NCBI RefSeq assembly: GCF_001625305.1
Contig: NW_017803046.1
Coordinates: 2,507,146-2,571,145 of the forward strand
Direction: 5' to 3'
Source: Branchiostoma belcheri
Lineage: Eukaryota; Chordata; Leptocardii; Amphioxiformes; Branchiostomatidae
DNA length: 64,000 bases
The notes under the pieces were generated by a model. That model had not been told where the DNA came from, did no database searches, and saw only the letters and a program-made list of their open reading frames with translations. The first letter of the stretch is position 1. Each line of letters starts with the position of its first letter. Made by a program: the position numbers and the translations under genes. Shown in pieces: positions 1 through 10,623 of this stretch.

Positions 1-753
1 CACAAAAATGATGAAATGAGTTTGCAATAATTTATAGATTCATGGAATTGTATGTGAAGGGCCTGGGACTCACCCTTTGAAACATTGTTGACGTGACATT
101 AGATGGGAAAACTTCTAGATCTGGTAAAAAAATAAAAACGCAAACTGAACCAGAGGTACCTGTGAACAGTTAGCTGACATCATGGCCATGTCCATCAGAC
201 CTTGCGTCACTGTTTTACGTTGCGTGAAAGAGTTGAGGTCTCGTAGCTGATGTTTGCGTTTGGGCGCGGTGCCCGATGTTTGTGTGCATGAAGGGCCGTC
301 CGTGTCGTCCTGTATGTTTCGTCTGCGAAGTTCACTGCCGTCTGTGGGCTGAAAATTTTTTATATCATTGTTCACAGCGACGTTATATCAAACATAAAAA
401 ATTAAAACAGCCCGTAACATCCATTTTAGTGTGACAATTTCACGATTCAACCAAAGATATAAACGTTACACACTTACCACTCGCCCATATTCACTATATG
501 TCACTGATGATGTATCTTCAACATTTTCTGCAAGAGCGAGTCGTTTTAGAGCTGTCCTAAGTAGCAGTGCCTGGCCCTTAGGGATGCCCAGATCGTTGAT
601 TTCTGAAGCAGGCAGTAACTTCAGAACTCCAAGGTCGTCTAACTCTTCTTTCTTGAGTACAGAGATGGTATTCTTGGAAAGGTTGGCGTCACAGCACCAT
701 GTCTCAAACGTCTGTGCGTCTGTCGATTCTACTTGTGTTGAATCCACATCCAT
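1..753 (-). CDS. SAM-like domain/ninjurin fusion protein (partial, continues left of window)
   Basis: Two coding exons are visible. Exon 1 runs 753-478 (start ATG at 753-751, donor GTAAGT) and exon 2 runs 348-160 (acceptor TTTTCAG, donor GTACCT); both junctions are phase 0. Exon 1 encodes 92 residues with a SAM-like helical bundle at about residues 16-72, recognisable by the run DLGIPKGQALLLRTALKRL. Exon 2 encodes a hydrophilic linker and then the ninjurin amphipathic-helix region (DLNSFTQRKTVTQGLMDMAM followed by MSANCSQ), matching the neighbouring ninjurin gene and ending at the same splice point (ANASQ there). The transmembrane exons must lie beyond base 1; I could not place a third exon in 1-159. 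Ninjurins are two-pass plasma-membrane proteins that oligomerise during lytic cell death or act in adhesion. The added SAM-like domain is unusual. A chance exon join is unlikely because both the splice sites and the phases fit. Confidence 0.72.
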
Positions 754-2487
754 GATCAAACCATTTGCTGCTGGTTAAAAAACAAGAAAAAGTAAGTGCG
801 AGTAAAATTATACGCAAGGTTTGGCACATTCGACAACGTCAAGCTGCGGCCTCGCAGATACGCGCCATATTTCTTTCACAAATGGTAAAGCAACTATGAG
901 AACCAGCATAACCTCCTAGCAGAAATGTGTGAAATATCATTCGCAGTCTTCCTGCCGTCTTGGCTTCTCGAACGTCATGTGTCAACATACCTAACACATA
1001 AAAATTGCCCTTTGGACACGCGTCAACAGGAAGCTATACCAAGAATCTTCAGACTCAGCCAGTGCCTACCCTCTAATTAGCTATCTCTATATACATTAGT
1101 CCTCAAGGTCAGACGACATTATTTTCCTATTTTCTATCATTGCTGGCTTAGAATATACGCCGAGCCACTCTCGATGTTTGCAGTCCAGTGCCAAGAACAG
1201 GATGTGAAACAATTCTTACAGCAACACTAGCCTTTTGCCCACTTACGTATACCGCGTCATGGGCATTGATTTTTAAACGTTAAAAGTTAACCACGTTTGG
1301 CACGGCTAACGTTATACACGTTTTAACGCTCACAAAAGCCCTGTGTGGATCTCTTTCAGGGTTTCACAAACATTACTGTTTAAATAGTAGTTGGTGGAAT
1401 TCGGTCCCAGCCCTGGCCTGCTCCAGGTACCATGATACCCATTTTCAGAACGTAAAGTTTAATGCTTCTATTCTTACCTGTATGCTCTGAATAGGCCAAC
1501 CAGATTAAGTTCTTAATAACTCGGTAACACAGGAATGCTGTCCTATCGGGTTGCAGTTCTATTGTTCAGCTGTCCGCTGAGATATTGTTCAAGGCTAGGC
1601 CTGGTCGCTGACTGCAACATAACATAAAACGTGTATAACATAACAGGGTAAGCTGTGTGTCGAACGCACTTGAATTCGAAGAAGTTTGGGTTAGTATCTA
1701 ATCAGAAAATGACATCGAGGTACGCTGACGTACAACAAATACTTTTATTTTCACAACATTACACACCGCCACAAAGTATTACAGGAATACCTTTCCAACA
1801 CGTTCAAGGTCCATTTTCACAGCTCAATGATGTACACAAGCCTGACAGGGTTAAACTAAATCATGAACGTGCTTGGTGTACCAATCACTTGTTATCCAGA
1901 TATCTAAGATATAGTCTATATATAGGACAGACGTATTCACCCTTAATGCCACGCCGCAGCACTTCGTACATACATAGTTGGTAATGGGGAGCAGGACATC
2001 AAGTTATAACTAAAGGTTACACTTGCTAAGAACTTGTTTGAGGCACAAATCGTGAATTTGCTCACTACTTACCTCAACAGCTTACAAAAACGCTGAGTTG
2101 TTGATAGAGCCGCGTAAATTTCGGCTGCATGTGATTTTGAACTGTTCAAGTCACGCTTGTTGACCTTTACCCTTGAACTACTCATTTACAAGTAGTGTAG
2201 AGAGTCACCTATCGTAACCGTTAATTACTGCACCCGCAGGTTAACATTGGCGTTCCTAACCGCAAAGCATGGAATAGATCAGCCTGCACAGGTTTTAGTT
2301 CTAGCGGTCCCAATTCATAACCAGGATCGCCTGTAGCCTGAAAAGTTTAGACTTTAATCGTCTGTCATTCTTTTTCAACAACTTGTTCTATAGACGAGAC
2401 TTAATTATATAATGTCAACTTGTTCACTGAAAATCAATCGGTAACTAACGTTAACAAGTGGTATTACACCTCAGCTAGTTCGGGTTA
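754..2487. other. Intergenic spacer between the two ninjurin genes
   Basis: A possible non-coding 5' exon boundary of the fusion gene lies just above its start (acceptor-like AACCAGCAG on the minus strand near 768-776). Otherwise I see no exon with matching splice sites, no RNA gene and no clear transposon; the open frames at 1655-1984 have no protein-like composition. Confidence 0.4.
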
Positions 2488-2493
2488 TTTATT
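2488..2493 (-). promoter_or_regulatory. Polyadenylation signal of ninjurin gene
   Basis: The minus strand reads AATAAA about 8 nt after the TGA stop of the ninjurin gene. This is a canonical poly(A) hexamer in the right place, giving a very short 3' UTR. Confidence 0.5.
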
Positions 2494-2500
2494 TAATGTT

Positions 2501-4445
2501 TCATGCAGTCTTGGACTTGCTAGCAGTGAATAAGGAGGCCCCAAAAGTAGAGATGAGTATGTTGACCGCCATGACGACAATAGCGACCACCATCGCCCAG
2601 TTGTTGTATTTGTGGGCCCGCTGGCTGTCTTGTTCGTCGTCACTGTCGTCGTTGTCGTTAGCTGTCTCCATGTTTATCTTAAAGAGAACATACAAACAAA
2701 CGATCAGGAAACACGAGGAACTGTTACAAAATCCAATGTTCATTTAACTTAATTAATCAATTTAAGTTAAAATGAGACTATTGTCTTATATATATGTAGC
2801 CATTTATACCGATTCCGGTGGTGTTTGTTATTAATGACTTTTCAAGTGATACCTGATACTTGCGGAGTAGCAGTATGCCCTGTGTCACTTGTAGAGTGAT
2901 GGAGATCAGCAGCAGCGCAAGCTGTACGTAGAACATGGTTTCAGGAAACCCTGACTGGATCACGAGTTGAAGCTGTGAAATAGAGAATCATATACTGTAT
3001 ACAAAACGTTGCCAGTAGCGTTTTACACGGTTAATTTTCATGTCACCGAGACTTCACATATTAGATTGTCGTTACACAGAAGAAAGGAACACGCCTCTGC
3101 AAGCTCTAAAAGGACATTTTCGGCGGCAGAATTTCGACAAGGTTAAGTTTCAGGCAAAAAAGTACGCTAGACTGGCGATTTTGAAATCTGGCGACCTTCT
3201 AGTGATCAAATTCTACCGGAAGTCGCTGACAGTGTGACGGCTCGTTATGACGTACCTGTGAGGCGTTCGCTGACAGCAGAGACGCGTTCAGATAACCTTG
3301 TGACAGAGTGTCGTGTTGGTTGAACTTGTTCAAGTCTTTGATGGGCCTGGGTGTAGGGTTTGCCTAAATGCGTGAAACAATTACAAAAGCAATGCTGTAA
3401 TGTTATTGTCACTTAATAATGAATAAGAATTCACTTTAGCTTTTTAATAAATCGTTATGATAAAACTGCACTTCTATCATGTTAATTAAGCAGTCCTCAC
3501 CTCTGGTTTTGTACTTGCAAAGTGAGGGAGTCGTCTTCTGACAAAGTCATCTTTCGGCTGAAAGAAAACAATCATTGATCAGTAAATTTTTAAAACAATT
3601 TTCATGAATATATACGCTGCCCAATGACATACACGAACGCAATCGTGACGGCCACATTGTATCTGCTTGGAGACACAAGAATTGCCAGAAGAAAAAGTAG
3701 TATCACCTAATTAGATTTATACGGGGTAGACTATTCCTTGTAGGGGCCACTACCGCATACAGCATTGATAGCAATTCTGAAAATCAAAACGTTTGTCTGT
3801 AAAATGAAGTACTTAGTAAATCGTCATACTCAGGTCAGTCAGGATTTGTCCCATAGCGGAACACCCACCTGAATAACTAATGAGCAGTGCTTGTAGGGTC
3901 TGACAGGACTGCCCTTCGGCAATGTTGTTAGATAATACTGGCGATACTGTTTTCTTCTCCCCTGTACGTATGGCGCACTTTCAAGGGATTTTCACACATC
4001 AGACAAACAAATACACGGTGACAGCCCACTACATAAGCGCCGAAAGACTTCGTCATATGCTTGTCGCGTACGTCAGTGGATATTTTGAGAGCAGAATCCA
4101 TGCATTATAATTATTGTTCATGCAATTCCTGATAAACGTAAGGCTATAACACGTACTGTCTATACCCTGTTTAATGTTCAACGTATTCATATGATTGATA
4201 TAGTCCCACTGAAAGGGTCAAAATCATGACGGAAACCTCGCGATCAGCTACAGGAAGTGTCATACAGATCAGAATGGATATCACTTCTTTCCTATCCAGT
4301 TTCAGTGAAACAAATCCTAGTCCGAAAAAAAAATATCATTTATGTTTGTCTCTAAGGTCGTATGTACCATGTTTTATCTCGTCCCATCCACCTATGTCTT
4401 CATACTTACCGGAGTGGCAGGAGATCCTGTTCCTGGTGTCGCCAT
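2501..4445 (-). CDS. NINJ: Ninjurin family protein, complete, five exons
   Basis: Five exons join in phase 0: 4445-4410, 3557-3501, 3363-3256, 2972-2853 and 2677-2501 (stop TGA), giving 165 residues, close to the roughly 140-155 of vertebrate ninjurins. Exon 1 codes MATPGTGSPATP. Exon 3 carries the amphipathic region (DLNKFNQHDTLSQGYLNASL, then LSANASQ). Exon 4 holds the first membrane helix (about residues 81-103, FYVQLALLLISITLQVTQG) and exon 5 the second (about 133-155, ending STFGASLF). Ninjurins are two-pass plasma-membrane proteins; in vertebrates NINJ1 polymerises to rupture the membrane after pyroptosis and other lytic death and also acts in adhesion. A very acidic loop (NDNDDSDDEQDS) separates the membrane helices. 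An ATG at 3550 would give a shorter frame with poorer splice phasing, so I prefer the start at 4445. It is a tandem neighbour of the SAM-ninjurin gene on the same strand. Confidence 0.82.
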
Positions 4446-4509
4446 ATTTTGTCAGTAATGTTGTGTGTGTGTGGCGTACACAATGTAGCTGTTCTGGTCT
4501 TTCAACTTC

Positions 4510-4750
4510 TTGTTACTGATTGGCTGTTGGCTGTACAACAACTCATTTGCCCTGAGGCGGCAGCAGTGGTGGGTTGGCATATCACGCAACGCAAACGCAG
4601 TACACAACTCGCCTTTGAGCCCCGTGACCGGTGTTTTTGTAAACCCCACAAAGACCCTTGTGTTAAGCGGAAGACCAGAGAGCTCCAGTACGGACAACAG
4701 TACGTCGCTGGTGGCTGTAAACAGGCACACGGACGTAGGGTTTATAGGTA
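4510..4750 (+). CDS. Possible exon of unknown gene (uncertain strand)
   Basis: An open frame ends at a good donor (TTTATAG followed by GTAAGTC near 4750) and reads through to a polar, Ser/Thr-rich peptide (for example TKTLVLSGRPESSSTDNSTS). The opposite strand is also open over 4452-4730, with an acceptor-like TTTACAG, so the strand is not settled. I recognise no domain. It could also be the 5' part of a gene whose tail is the open frame ending at 6229. Confidence 0.18.
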
Positions 4751-4829
4751 AGTCATGTTCAACTATAGCTAAAACGACGTCTCATGTGGGAGTTTAAACT
4801 AATGCGTCTGTGTACGTATACAGTCTTGT

Positions 4830-5489
4830 TTAATAGCTTCAACTTTCAAGCAGAGTTGTGGAAAGTGGCCCTAAATACTACGTGACTGCATTGAGCCTTT
4901 TCGCTCGGTTGCCCACTAGATCCCTGGTGTCTTCACAATAGTACAGCTTGCAGCTGTCTGCGACTATTGGAGTGGAGATAAGTGGACCATCACATGGCAA
5001 CTACTACTCAACGTTATCACTAAGTTATTGAGGTTTATTGAGGAAAAACTCTCCTTTGGCTACCCACCCGAGGGTGGCAGCTATTCTTCCAGGCCGGAGA
5101 GTACATAAAACATAACAATACGTCAACATACAATTACAAATACATTTACATGACATAGTTAGAGTCAGATAACCGATTCGAATGGTTATCTCCTCGGACC
5201 GCGGAAACCATTATCAACATAGAATCAGCAGCAGGAGAGAGATGCGGGTCAGCTGGTACTAGCCCTGTGTATCCCGTCGCTGTAATCATAATGCTGAGAC
5301 CAGAAAATTTCTCAGCCATCGCTCAAGTTAGTATTTCTAACCCTCTCCATCTTTTGACTCGAACTACTGCCTTTAGTCATATATTGTAGTATTGGAAACA
5401 GTGGCTGTTATTTTTTCACATGACTTGAATTGTAGAAATGGCACAAATCACCAGAGAGGCAGAAGTCAGGTACTGTAGCAATTAAATTT
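4830..5489. other. Spacer containing a LINE 3' tail
   Basis: No exon is supported here. The only structured element is the retrotransposon-like tail at 5028-5130. Confidence 0.4.
5028..5130 (-). mobile_element. LINE-like 3' tail (minus orientation)
   Basis: On the minus strand the segment ends in a stem-loop-forming stretch (GCTGCCACCC TCG GGTGGGTAGC), then CCAAAGGAGAG, then a twice-repeated AATAAACCTC-type tail. The same design (GGAAGAATAG, a short stem, AATGGAGAT, AATAAAC repeats) recurs in the plus orientation at 33990-34156. A 3' hairpin followed by a short tandem tail is typical of CR1/L2-like non-LTR retrotransposons. No reverse-transcriptase coding remains. Confidence 0.4.
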
Positions 5490-5702
5490 TCAGTAATGCG
5501 TAATGTGCGCATTTACGGGGGTTTCAGCAGTGACCATACGGAAATCCAGCAGTAGAAAACCCGGGTACTTCTGTGTGACTGCTTCGAATTCGATGTTTTT
5601 GTTGAGTGAGGCATGGAGTGCCGCGAAGAATTTGTCAACATCATTTCCATTCGGAAGGGTGTTTGCACTGCTGACGCCGTATGAATACATGTATGTGCGC
5701 AT
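5490..5702 (-). CDS. Possible terminal exon, unknown protein
   Basis: The minus strand has an open frame with protein-like composition (for example NGNDVDKFFAALHASLNKNI, then EFEAVTQKYPGFLLLDF) ending in a stop at 5490. An acceptor-like CGTCAG lies upstream near 5665. I recognise no family. The 33-bp fold-back at 5760-5826 sits immediately upstream, so this may be a fragment left by a rearrangement. Confidence 0.22.
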   Translation of the reverse strand: MRTYMYSYGVSSANTLPNGNDVDKFFAALHASLNKNIEFEAVTQKYPGFLLLDFRMVTAETPVNAHITHY

Positions 5703-5759
5703 TCTCGAAATTAAGCCTTATGACTGGACAATGAACAGGTCAGCTGAAGTTAAGTGTAA

Positions 5760-5826
5760 CGTTGGTCTAACGATGGCGAATTAGCTGCAACAGTGTTGCA
5801 GCTAATTCGCCATCGTTAGACCAACG
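5760..5826. repeat. Perfect 33-bp inverted repeat with 1-nt spacer
   Basis: Bases 5760-5792 are the exact reverse complement of 5794-5826, separated by the single G at 5793. Sequences outside the arms are unrelated. A perfect long palindrome without transposon ends suggests a local fold-back duplication or an assembly or cloning artefact. Confidence 0.9.
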
Positions 5827-6037
5827 AGGAAACGATATCCACTTTCTGTTGACTTTCCCAATTGACCATCGGGCCCCACGGGCAGGATTTCATCTCCAAG
5901 AATACATGGCTAATCGGCTCGTTTTCGAACACTCGAGGGCCGCTTAATTTTACACAGAAAGCGCTGCAGAAGTCGTACATCCAACAGTCAAAGAAAGTCA
6001 TTAGTGTAACAGTCAGTGCTTGTCCGAAAGATTGTGA

Positions 6038-6229
6038 TTCCGTGATATCTCAACCCGTGATAACCCCCTTGAAGACCCCTCGCAAGTGACCGTCCTTGAC
6101 TCCATTGAAGACATCATCGGCAAGATGAGACCCGTGAAGAACCTACAGGACAGTCCCCTGTCAGACCCGGTGACTATGAGTCGCATCACATCCGGGGATG
6201 TTGATTCCGATGAGCCTAAACAGGGGTGA
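6038..6229 (+). CDS. Possible C-terminal exon, unknown protein
   Basis: An open frame free of stops from 6038 to the TGA at 6227-6229 encodes a hydrophilic tail of about 63 residues (for example QVTVLDSIEDIIGKMRPVKN, then DSPLSDPVTMSRITSGDVDS). Composition resembles a cytosolic C-terminal tail. I found no convincing upstream exon or acceptor and recognise no family. Confidence 0.22.
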   Translation, partial: FRDISTRDNPLEDPSQVTVLDSIEDIIGKMRPVKNLQDSPLSDPVTMSRITSGDVDSDEPKQG

Positions 6230-7950
6230 ACGTCCTACAGACCGGAGAAGGTCGGCAACTCCCTCCCTCAGGTACCCCGCCAGAAAAACAGGTTGGCGAC
6301 CGACAGGCTGTACATCCGGGAAAGTTGTTAGTCATAGAGGTCAACGTTCTACGGGTTGTACTTTTGGAGTGGAGGTGAACTTCTTTTTTTCCATAACTCA
6401 TGGCTGGTTTGATGGTCAGATTCCTGACAGAAATAGATAGACATCCGTTTGAAATAGAAGAACGAAATGCGCTCGGGCGGCTCGGCTATGTTGTTATTTC
6501 GCCCTTCACTCCGATATATAACGAAAGGAGCCATACGCTTCACAAAATCTGTACCGTACTGTACACTGTTTAGTCAAACGACTGTTTTTGCCATGAGCAT
6601 GTGAGGAAATACATCAGCCCTGATGACTTCCAGATCAGCCGTAGCTTGTTTTTGACTAGACTAGCCTCCGTAGCAGGCTTATAGAACTGGGGGTTTGGTG
6701 GTCTTCGGCTGTTTTCTTATTAGCCCAGTTCTAAACGGGGGTAATTCAATCAGGCCGGCTGTTGTCTATATGCAATCAGAAAATAGCGCATAAAAGCTCC
6801 CAAAGACCCTGAAGACCCTCAAAACCTCCAGTTTTTGGCATGCTCTGGAGGCTAGTCTTTGACTGCAATCTGACGTCGACAGTTCATCTGGTCCCGTGCC
6901 ACAAACAAATCAGTAAAATCAGACTCCAGTGACCGTCTTGACACCGACCTTTGACTTGATTTCACCGATGAGTGCTGGCTGATACCATCTGCGTTTGCTC
7001 AGAATTTACAGCTTTAACTGGGTTATCAACGATGCGTTTATCTGATGTGCTGGACGTCTGAACTGCACAGCAACCGCGTTTAAAAAATACCAAGTATAAT
7101 ATCATATGAGTTCATTTCAAGACTTTCAACGACGACTCAGTTTCTCCATATGGTCGTTCTTGTTCCCCTTGTCTAAACATCACCGGCTAACGTAGTATGT
7201 GTCTTGTTTGTGACCATGGCTTGCCTCTGGGATGTTACTCTGTAGGGAAATTCAAATTTTCTCTGACAGCAACATAAGCCGCCTGTGATCCGTCACTAAT
7301 AGCGTTTTAACCCGATTATTATATGAATTATTAATTCTCATGTATGCTCAAATGTACATTAGATCTGGACTCCAAGGTGATATTAGATGTTAATGTAATC
7401 ACCATGGCTTACAGTGTATATCCATTTTTCACTGTTTGGGTTTTGTAACTGAATAAAAGCTAAAGACTATCAACCACAGTACACTGCGGCAAAAGTCCAC
7501 ACAAATTCACAGGTAGGTGCGATGGAACATTGACTTTATCTACACTAGTACTGTACCAGATTCAGTCATTTCAGCATTCACTGAAACACAAGGCAATCAT
7601 CCTATCAGGACTAGGGTACAGGATACCCTCTACCAGGCCTCTTGGTGGACTGAAGGCTTGGCACTGGAGTACAAATGTATCCGCTGGTAGCAAATAGTCC
7701 GATGATGAACAAACCAACAACGCATAAGACCATGGGGCATAATGCAGCAAGTTTAAACTAGAAATATTTTGATAGATTAATGGCTTTTCTTGTCGGTTTG
7801 CCGTCAATTTACCTTTGTTGTAGATACTAACAGTTTATTCTAATAAGTATGACTAGTAATATCTGACAGTGCAAATCGGCTTATGAACAATGACGCACAT
7901 ATGATGTTGTTAATACAGATTATCGATTGCTGATCTAATTGCTGCGCATG
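6230..7950. other. Gene-poor spacer upstream of the DEG/ENaC gene
   Basis: No exon with matching splice sites or homology was seen. A single AATAAA is present near 7452, but no coding sequence could be tied to it. Confidence 0.4.
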
Positions 7951-7956
7951 TCTGTT

Positions 7957-7965
7957 TATATATAG
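7957..7965 (+). promoter_or_regulatory. TATA-box candidate for the DEG/ENaC gene
   Basis: TATATATAG lies about 50 nt upstream of the ATG at 8013, which would place the transcription start near 7985-7995 with a short leader. Position and sequence fit a core TATA element; no other support is available. Confidence 0.4.
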
Positions 7966-8012
7966 GTAAATGCGACGGCGCTCTACCAAACATTCATTCT
8001 CTCTTGTTTTTC

Positions 8013-9609
8013 ATGATGCACAGAGCTGACGCTTCTGACCTCCGAGTCCACCCCAAGTTACAAGGAAACACGATCGGATCCAACATGGCAGGCAGGAAAA
8101 CACCCGCGGCATTCTGGGTGTGCTTCTTCATTCTGCTCATTCCCGTTCTCGGGATCTGCATCTACCAGATCGCCGACCGCATCTCCTTCTATGTGAGCTA
8201 CCCTGTTACTCGGGAGTCCAGGGAAATAGCCGTGCAGTCTCAGCCGTTCCCGTCTGTCACGGTGTGCAACAACAACCCGATCCGCAAGGCGGCGCTGTCC
8301 GGAACGACCCACGCTTCCCTCCTGGACACAGACGAGCAGGTGCGGCAAGGTGTGGAGAACCTGCTCGCCTCCACCAGCAGCGGCGCCGTCAACCCGTCAG
8401 CCGCCAGAGAAATTCTGAACACGGCGTACCAGGACAGGAGAACCGCCCGCGCGACCGGAGACCTCGTCGGCATGTCCAGGGATGACATAGCGAACTTGGG
8501 CCACCAGCTCAGCGACTTCGTCATGAGTTGTTCCTACAACGGGCGGCAGTGCGTGTCCAGCGACCTGTCCAGCGTCTTTACCACCTTTCAATCCGCCAAG
8601 TTTGGCAACTGCTTCACCTTCAACGCTAATTTCAAAGTGTCCTCCCCCAACAAAGGCCAAGGACTGACCATGACACTGTACACGGACGTTGCCGAGTATG
8701 TTGGCCTTTTCGGCCGGCAGCCCGGCGTAACCGTGACTGTGCATCCCGCCAACACAACAGCGTTTCCCGAGGATGACGGTATCGTCGTCAGGGCCGGAGA
8801 GAGCGCGGCCATCGGCCTGAGGAAGACTGTGAACAACCGCATGCTTGCTCCCTTCGGCGACTGTCAGCAGGACACAGACGCAGAGTCCCTGTACCCCGGA
8901 GGATATTCCCTGGCGGCGTGCCGGAAAGAGTGTCTGCAGAAAACCCTGCTGCAGAACTGCGGCTGTCTGGACGATCCCAGAACAACTAGCGGCAACCTGT
9001 GTACCGCCAGCGAGGAAAGCTGCCGATCAAGGTAACAAGATAATGCTCTATGCTAGCTACTTTTTTTTGATCAAGTTTTGCTAAAAAATAGACGGTTTAT
9101 CCAGTCCAGGATATACCTTTATAACATATGTACTACGCGTAACATAGCTCTAGCTACATCTCTATATCTGAAAGGACTGCAAAAAATAACCAAACGCCAA
9201 ATGTTTCTCTTACAAACTTCAAAGGTACTACGAACAGGGTGCCACCTGGCGGGATAACTGTGACTGCAAGCGTCCCTGCAGGGAGGAGTCTTACGTCACC
9301 GCCATGACGTCATCCCCCTGGGCCCCCGAGAACGTCCTGATCCCCGAGCTGGATTACGTCACTCCCCTCCCTGACGTCGGCGGCATCATCAAACAAAACA
9401 TCGTGCAGGTACAGGTGTATTACCTCGACAACACCTCCCAACAGGTGGACGAACGTGCAGCCTACCCGGTCAATAAACTGATGAGAGATATCGGACTTGA
9501 CATCGCTGTGTGGCTTGCCCTGTTGCTGATCCTCATTGGGATCGGTTACTTGGTTGTCTTGATCATTCGAGCTTGTTGTGGGGAGGGCGGTGGAAACAAG
9601 GCCATTTAG
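8013..9609 (+). CDS. DEG/ENaC (ASIC-like) sodium channel subunit, atypical pore
   Basis: Two exons, 8013-9031 (donor GTAACA) and 9225-9609 (acceptor TTCAAAG), join in phase 2 to give 467 residues. The first membrane helix is at about residues 33-52, followed by the family signature FPSVTVCNNNPI at 79-90. A cysteine-rich extracellular domain follows, including a C-x-C-type cluster near the exon junction (ACRKECLQ, NCGCLD, DNCDCKRPC). The second membrane helix (about 428-455) contains DIGLDIAVWLALLLI. DEG/ENaC proteins form trimeric, often amiloride-sensitive, sodium channels in the plasma membrane. Two hallmarks are absent: the cytosolic His-Gly gating motif before TM1 (the N-terminus is only about 32 residues) and the Gly-x-Ser filter of TM2, where Ala-Leu-Leu aligns. 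Starts at 8016 and 8085 (better Kozak context) are alternatives. An unseen upstream exon could restore the His-Gly motif. Confidence 0.85.
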
Positions 9610-9938
9610 TCCACTGAATCGAACACAATGTCGTTATGTATGGCAATTCTGGTGTATTACGAGGGTTTAGGGCTGACTACCCTGTGTGTGTGTGTGCGTG
9701 TATCATATAAGTATGGAATAACCATTTATGGGATGTATTTTACCAGTAATCAAGGACTTGCAGTGATTTCACGACTGAATATGACAGCTTAGATCGTAAA
9801 AGACAATGTCGTTATTAGACATCTGTAGGTGATGCATACTACGGTAATAATCTTAACTTAATTAGTGTGTAATACTATAGCGTAACAAAATATGTATTAA
9901 CTAGAAAGGCCAATATTTGCTTTGGAGCAAATACAGCG

Positions 9939-10623
9939 ATGGGTTCACCACATTTTACGACATGGCAGGGAAAGAATGGGAAACACAAGGGAAAACAATG
10001 ATTTACATTGATATAACTATAATATGAAGTAAAATACAACTAAAACAACAGTTGGATAGCTATTCCCTACTTTATTGGTTAGGATTTTTAATTGCATAAT
10101 GCAAACTGTTGATTTTCAAAATAAAAAAAAAAAACGTCCATGCCCGGCATTCCAATGCTGGAGCAGGAAAGCTTGAAATACCTACCAAAACACTTGAATA
10201 CAGACATACTGTCAGTATGGAAATGCTTCTGTGCAGGTGTTAATCAAGTTAAATCCCAACAGCCAATCAGCAAGAAGTATAGAGGAAAGCTGCATGCCTA
10301 TTGGTTGATGCCCTGCATTCCATTCTGATGACTCATGCCCAAACGTGGTAAACAAGGCAGACTAACACAGTAATACATTTGCTATAACACAGCCAAAAAA
10401 CTCAAATAAAACCATTCTAAAAGCCTGTATCACAATAATTTAAAAAACGCCTAGGGGTATTTGCCCACTGTACCTCCATACCAAATTTCAGGACCTTAGG
10501 CCCTAAAATGAAGAAGCTGAATCCATTTAAAGATATGGCAGGAGGAGGAGGAGGAGAAGGAGAAGAAACATCAGAAAAAGCAATATGGTTTCACCACACC
10601 ACTTCGTGGTGTGGTGAACCCAT
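9939..10623. mobile_element. Candidate non-autonomous DNA transposon with 14-bp TIRs
   Basis: ATGGGTTCACCACA at 9939-9952 is exactly inverted at 10610-10623. Just inside the right end a 12-bp-arm hairpin (TCACCACACCAC TTC GTGGTGTGGTGA, 10591-10617) overlaps the TIR, and a GGAGGA/GAAGGA run lies near 10541-10567. No transposase frame is present. Target-site duplication is not obvious, so the class is open and the exact ends could be slightly wider. Confidence 0.5.

Noticed and set aside
1..159. Third exon of the SAM-ninjurin gene from the acceptor near 116
   Set aside because: In phase 0 the exon reads ATC TAG, a stop at once, and no ninjurin helix sequence follows; the real exon is probably left of the window.
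8058..8985. Antisense and alternate-frame ORFs over the channel gene
   Set aside because: GC-rich shadow frames; the DEG/ENaC signature fixes the real frame.
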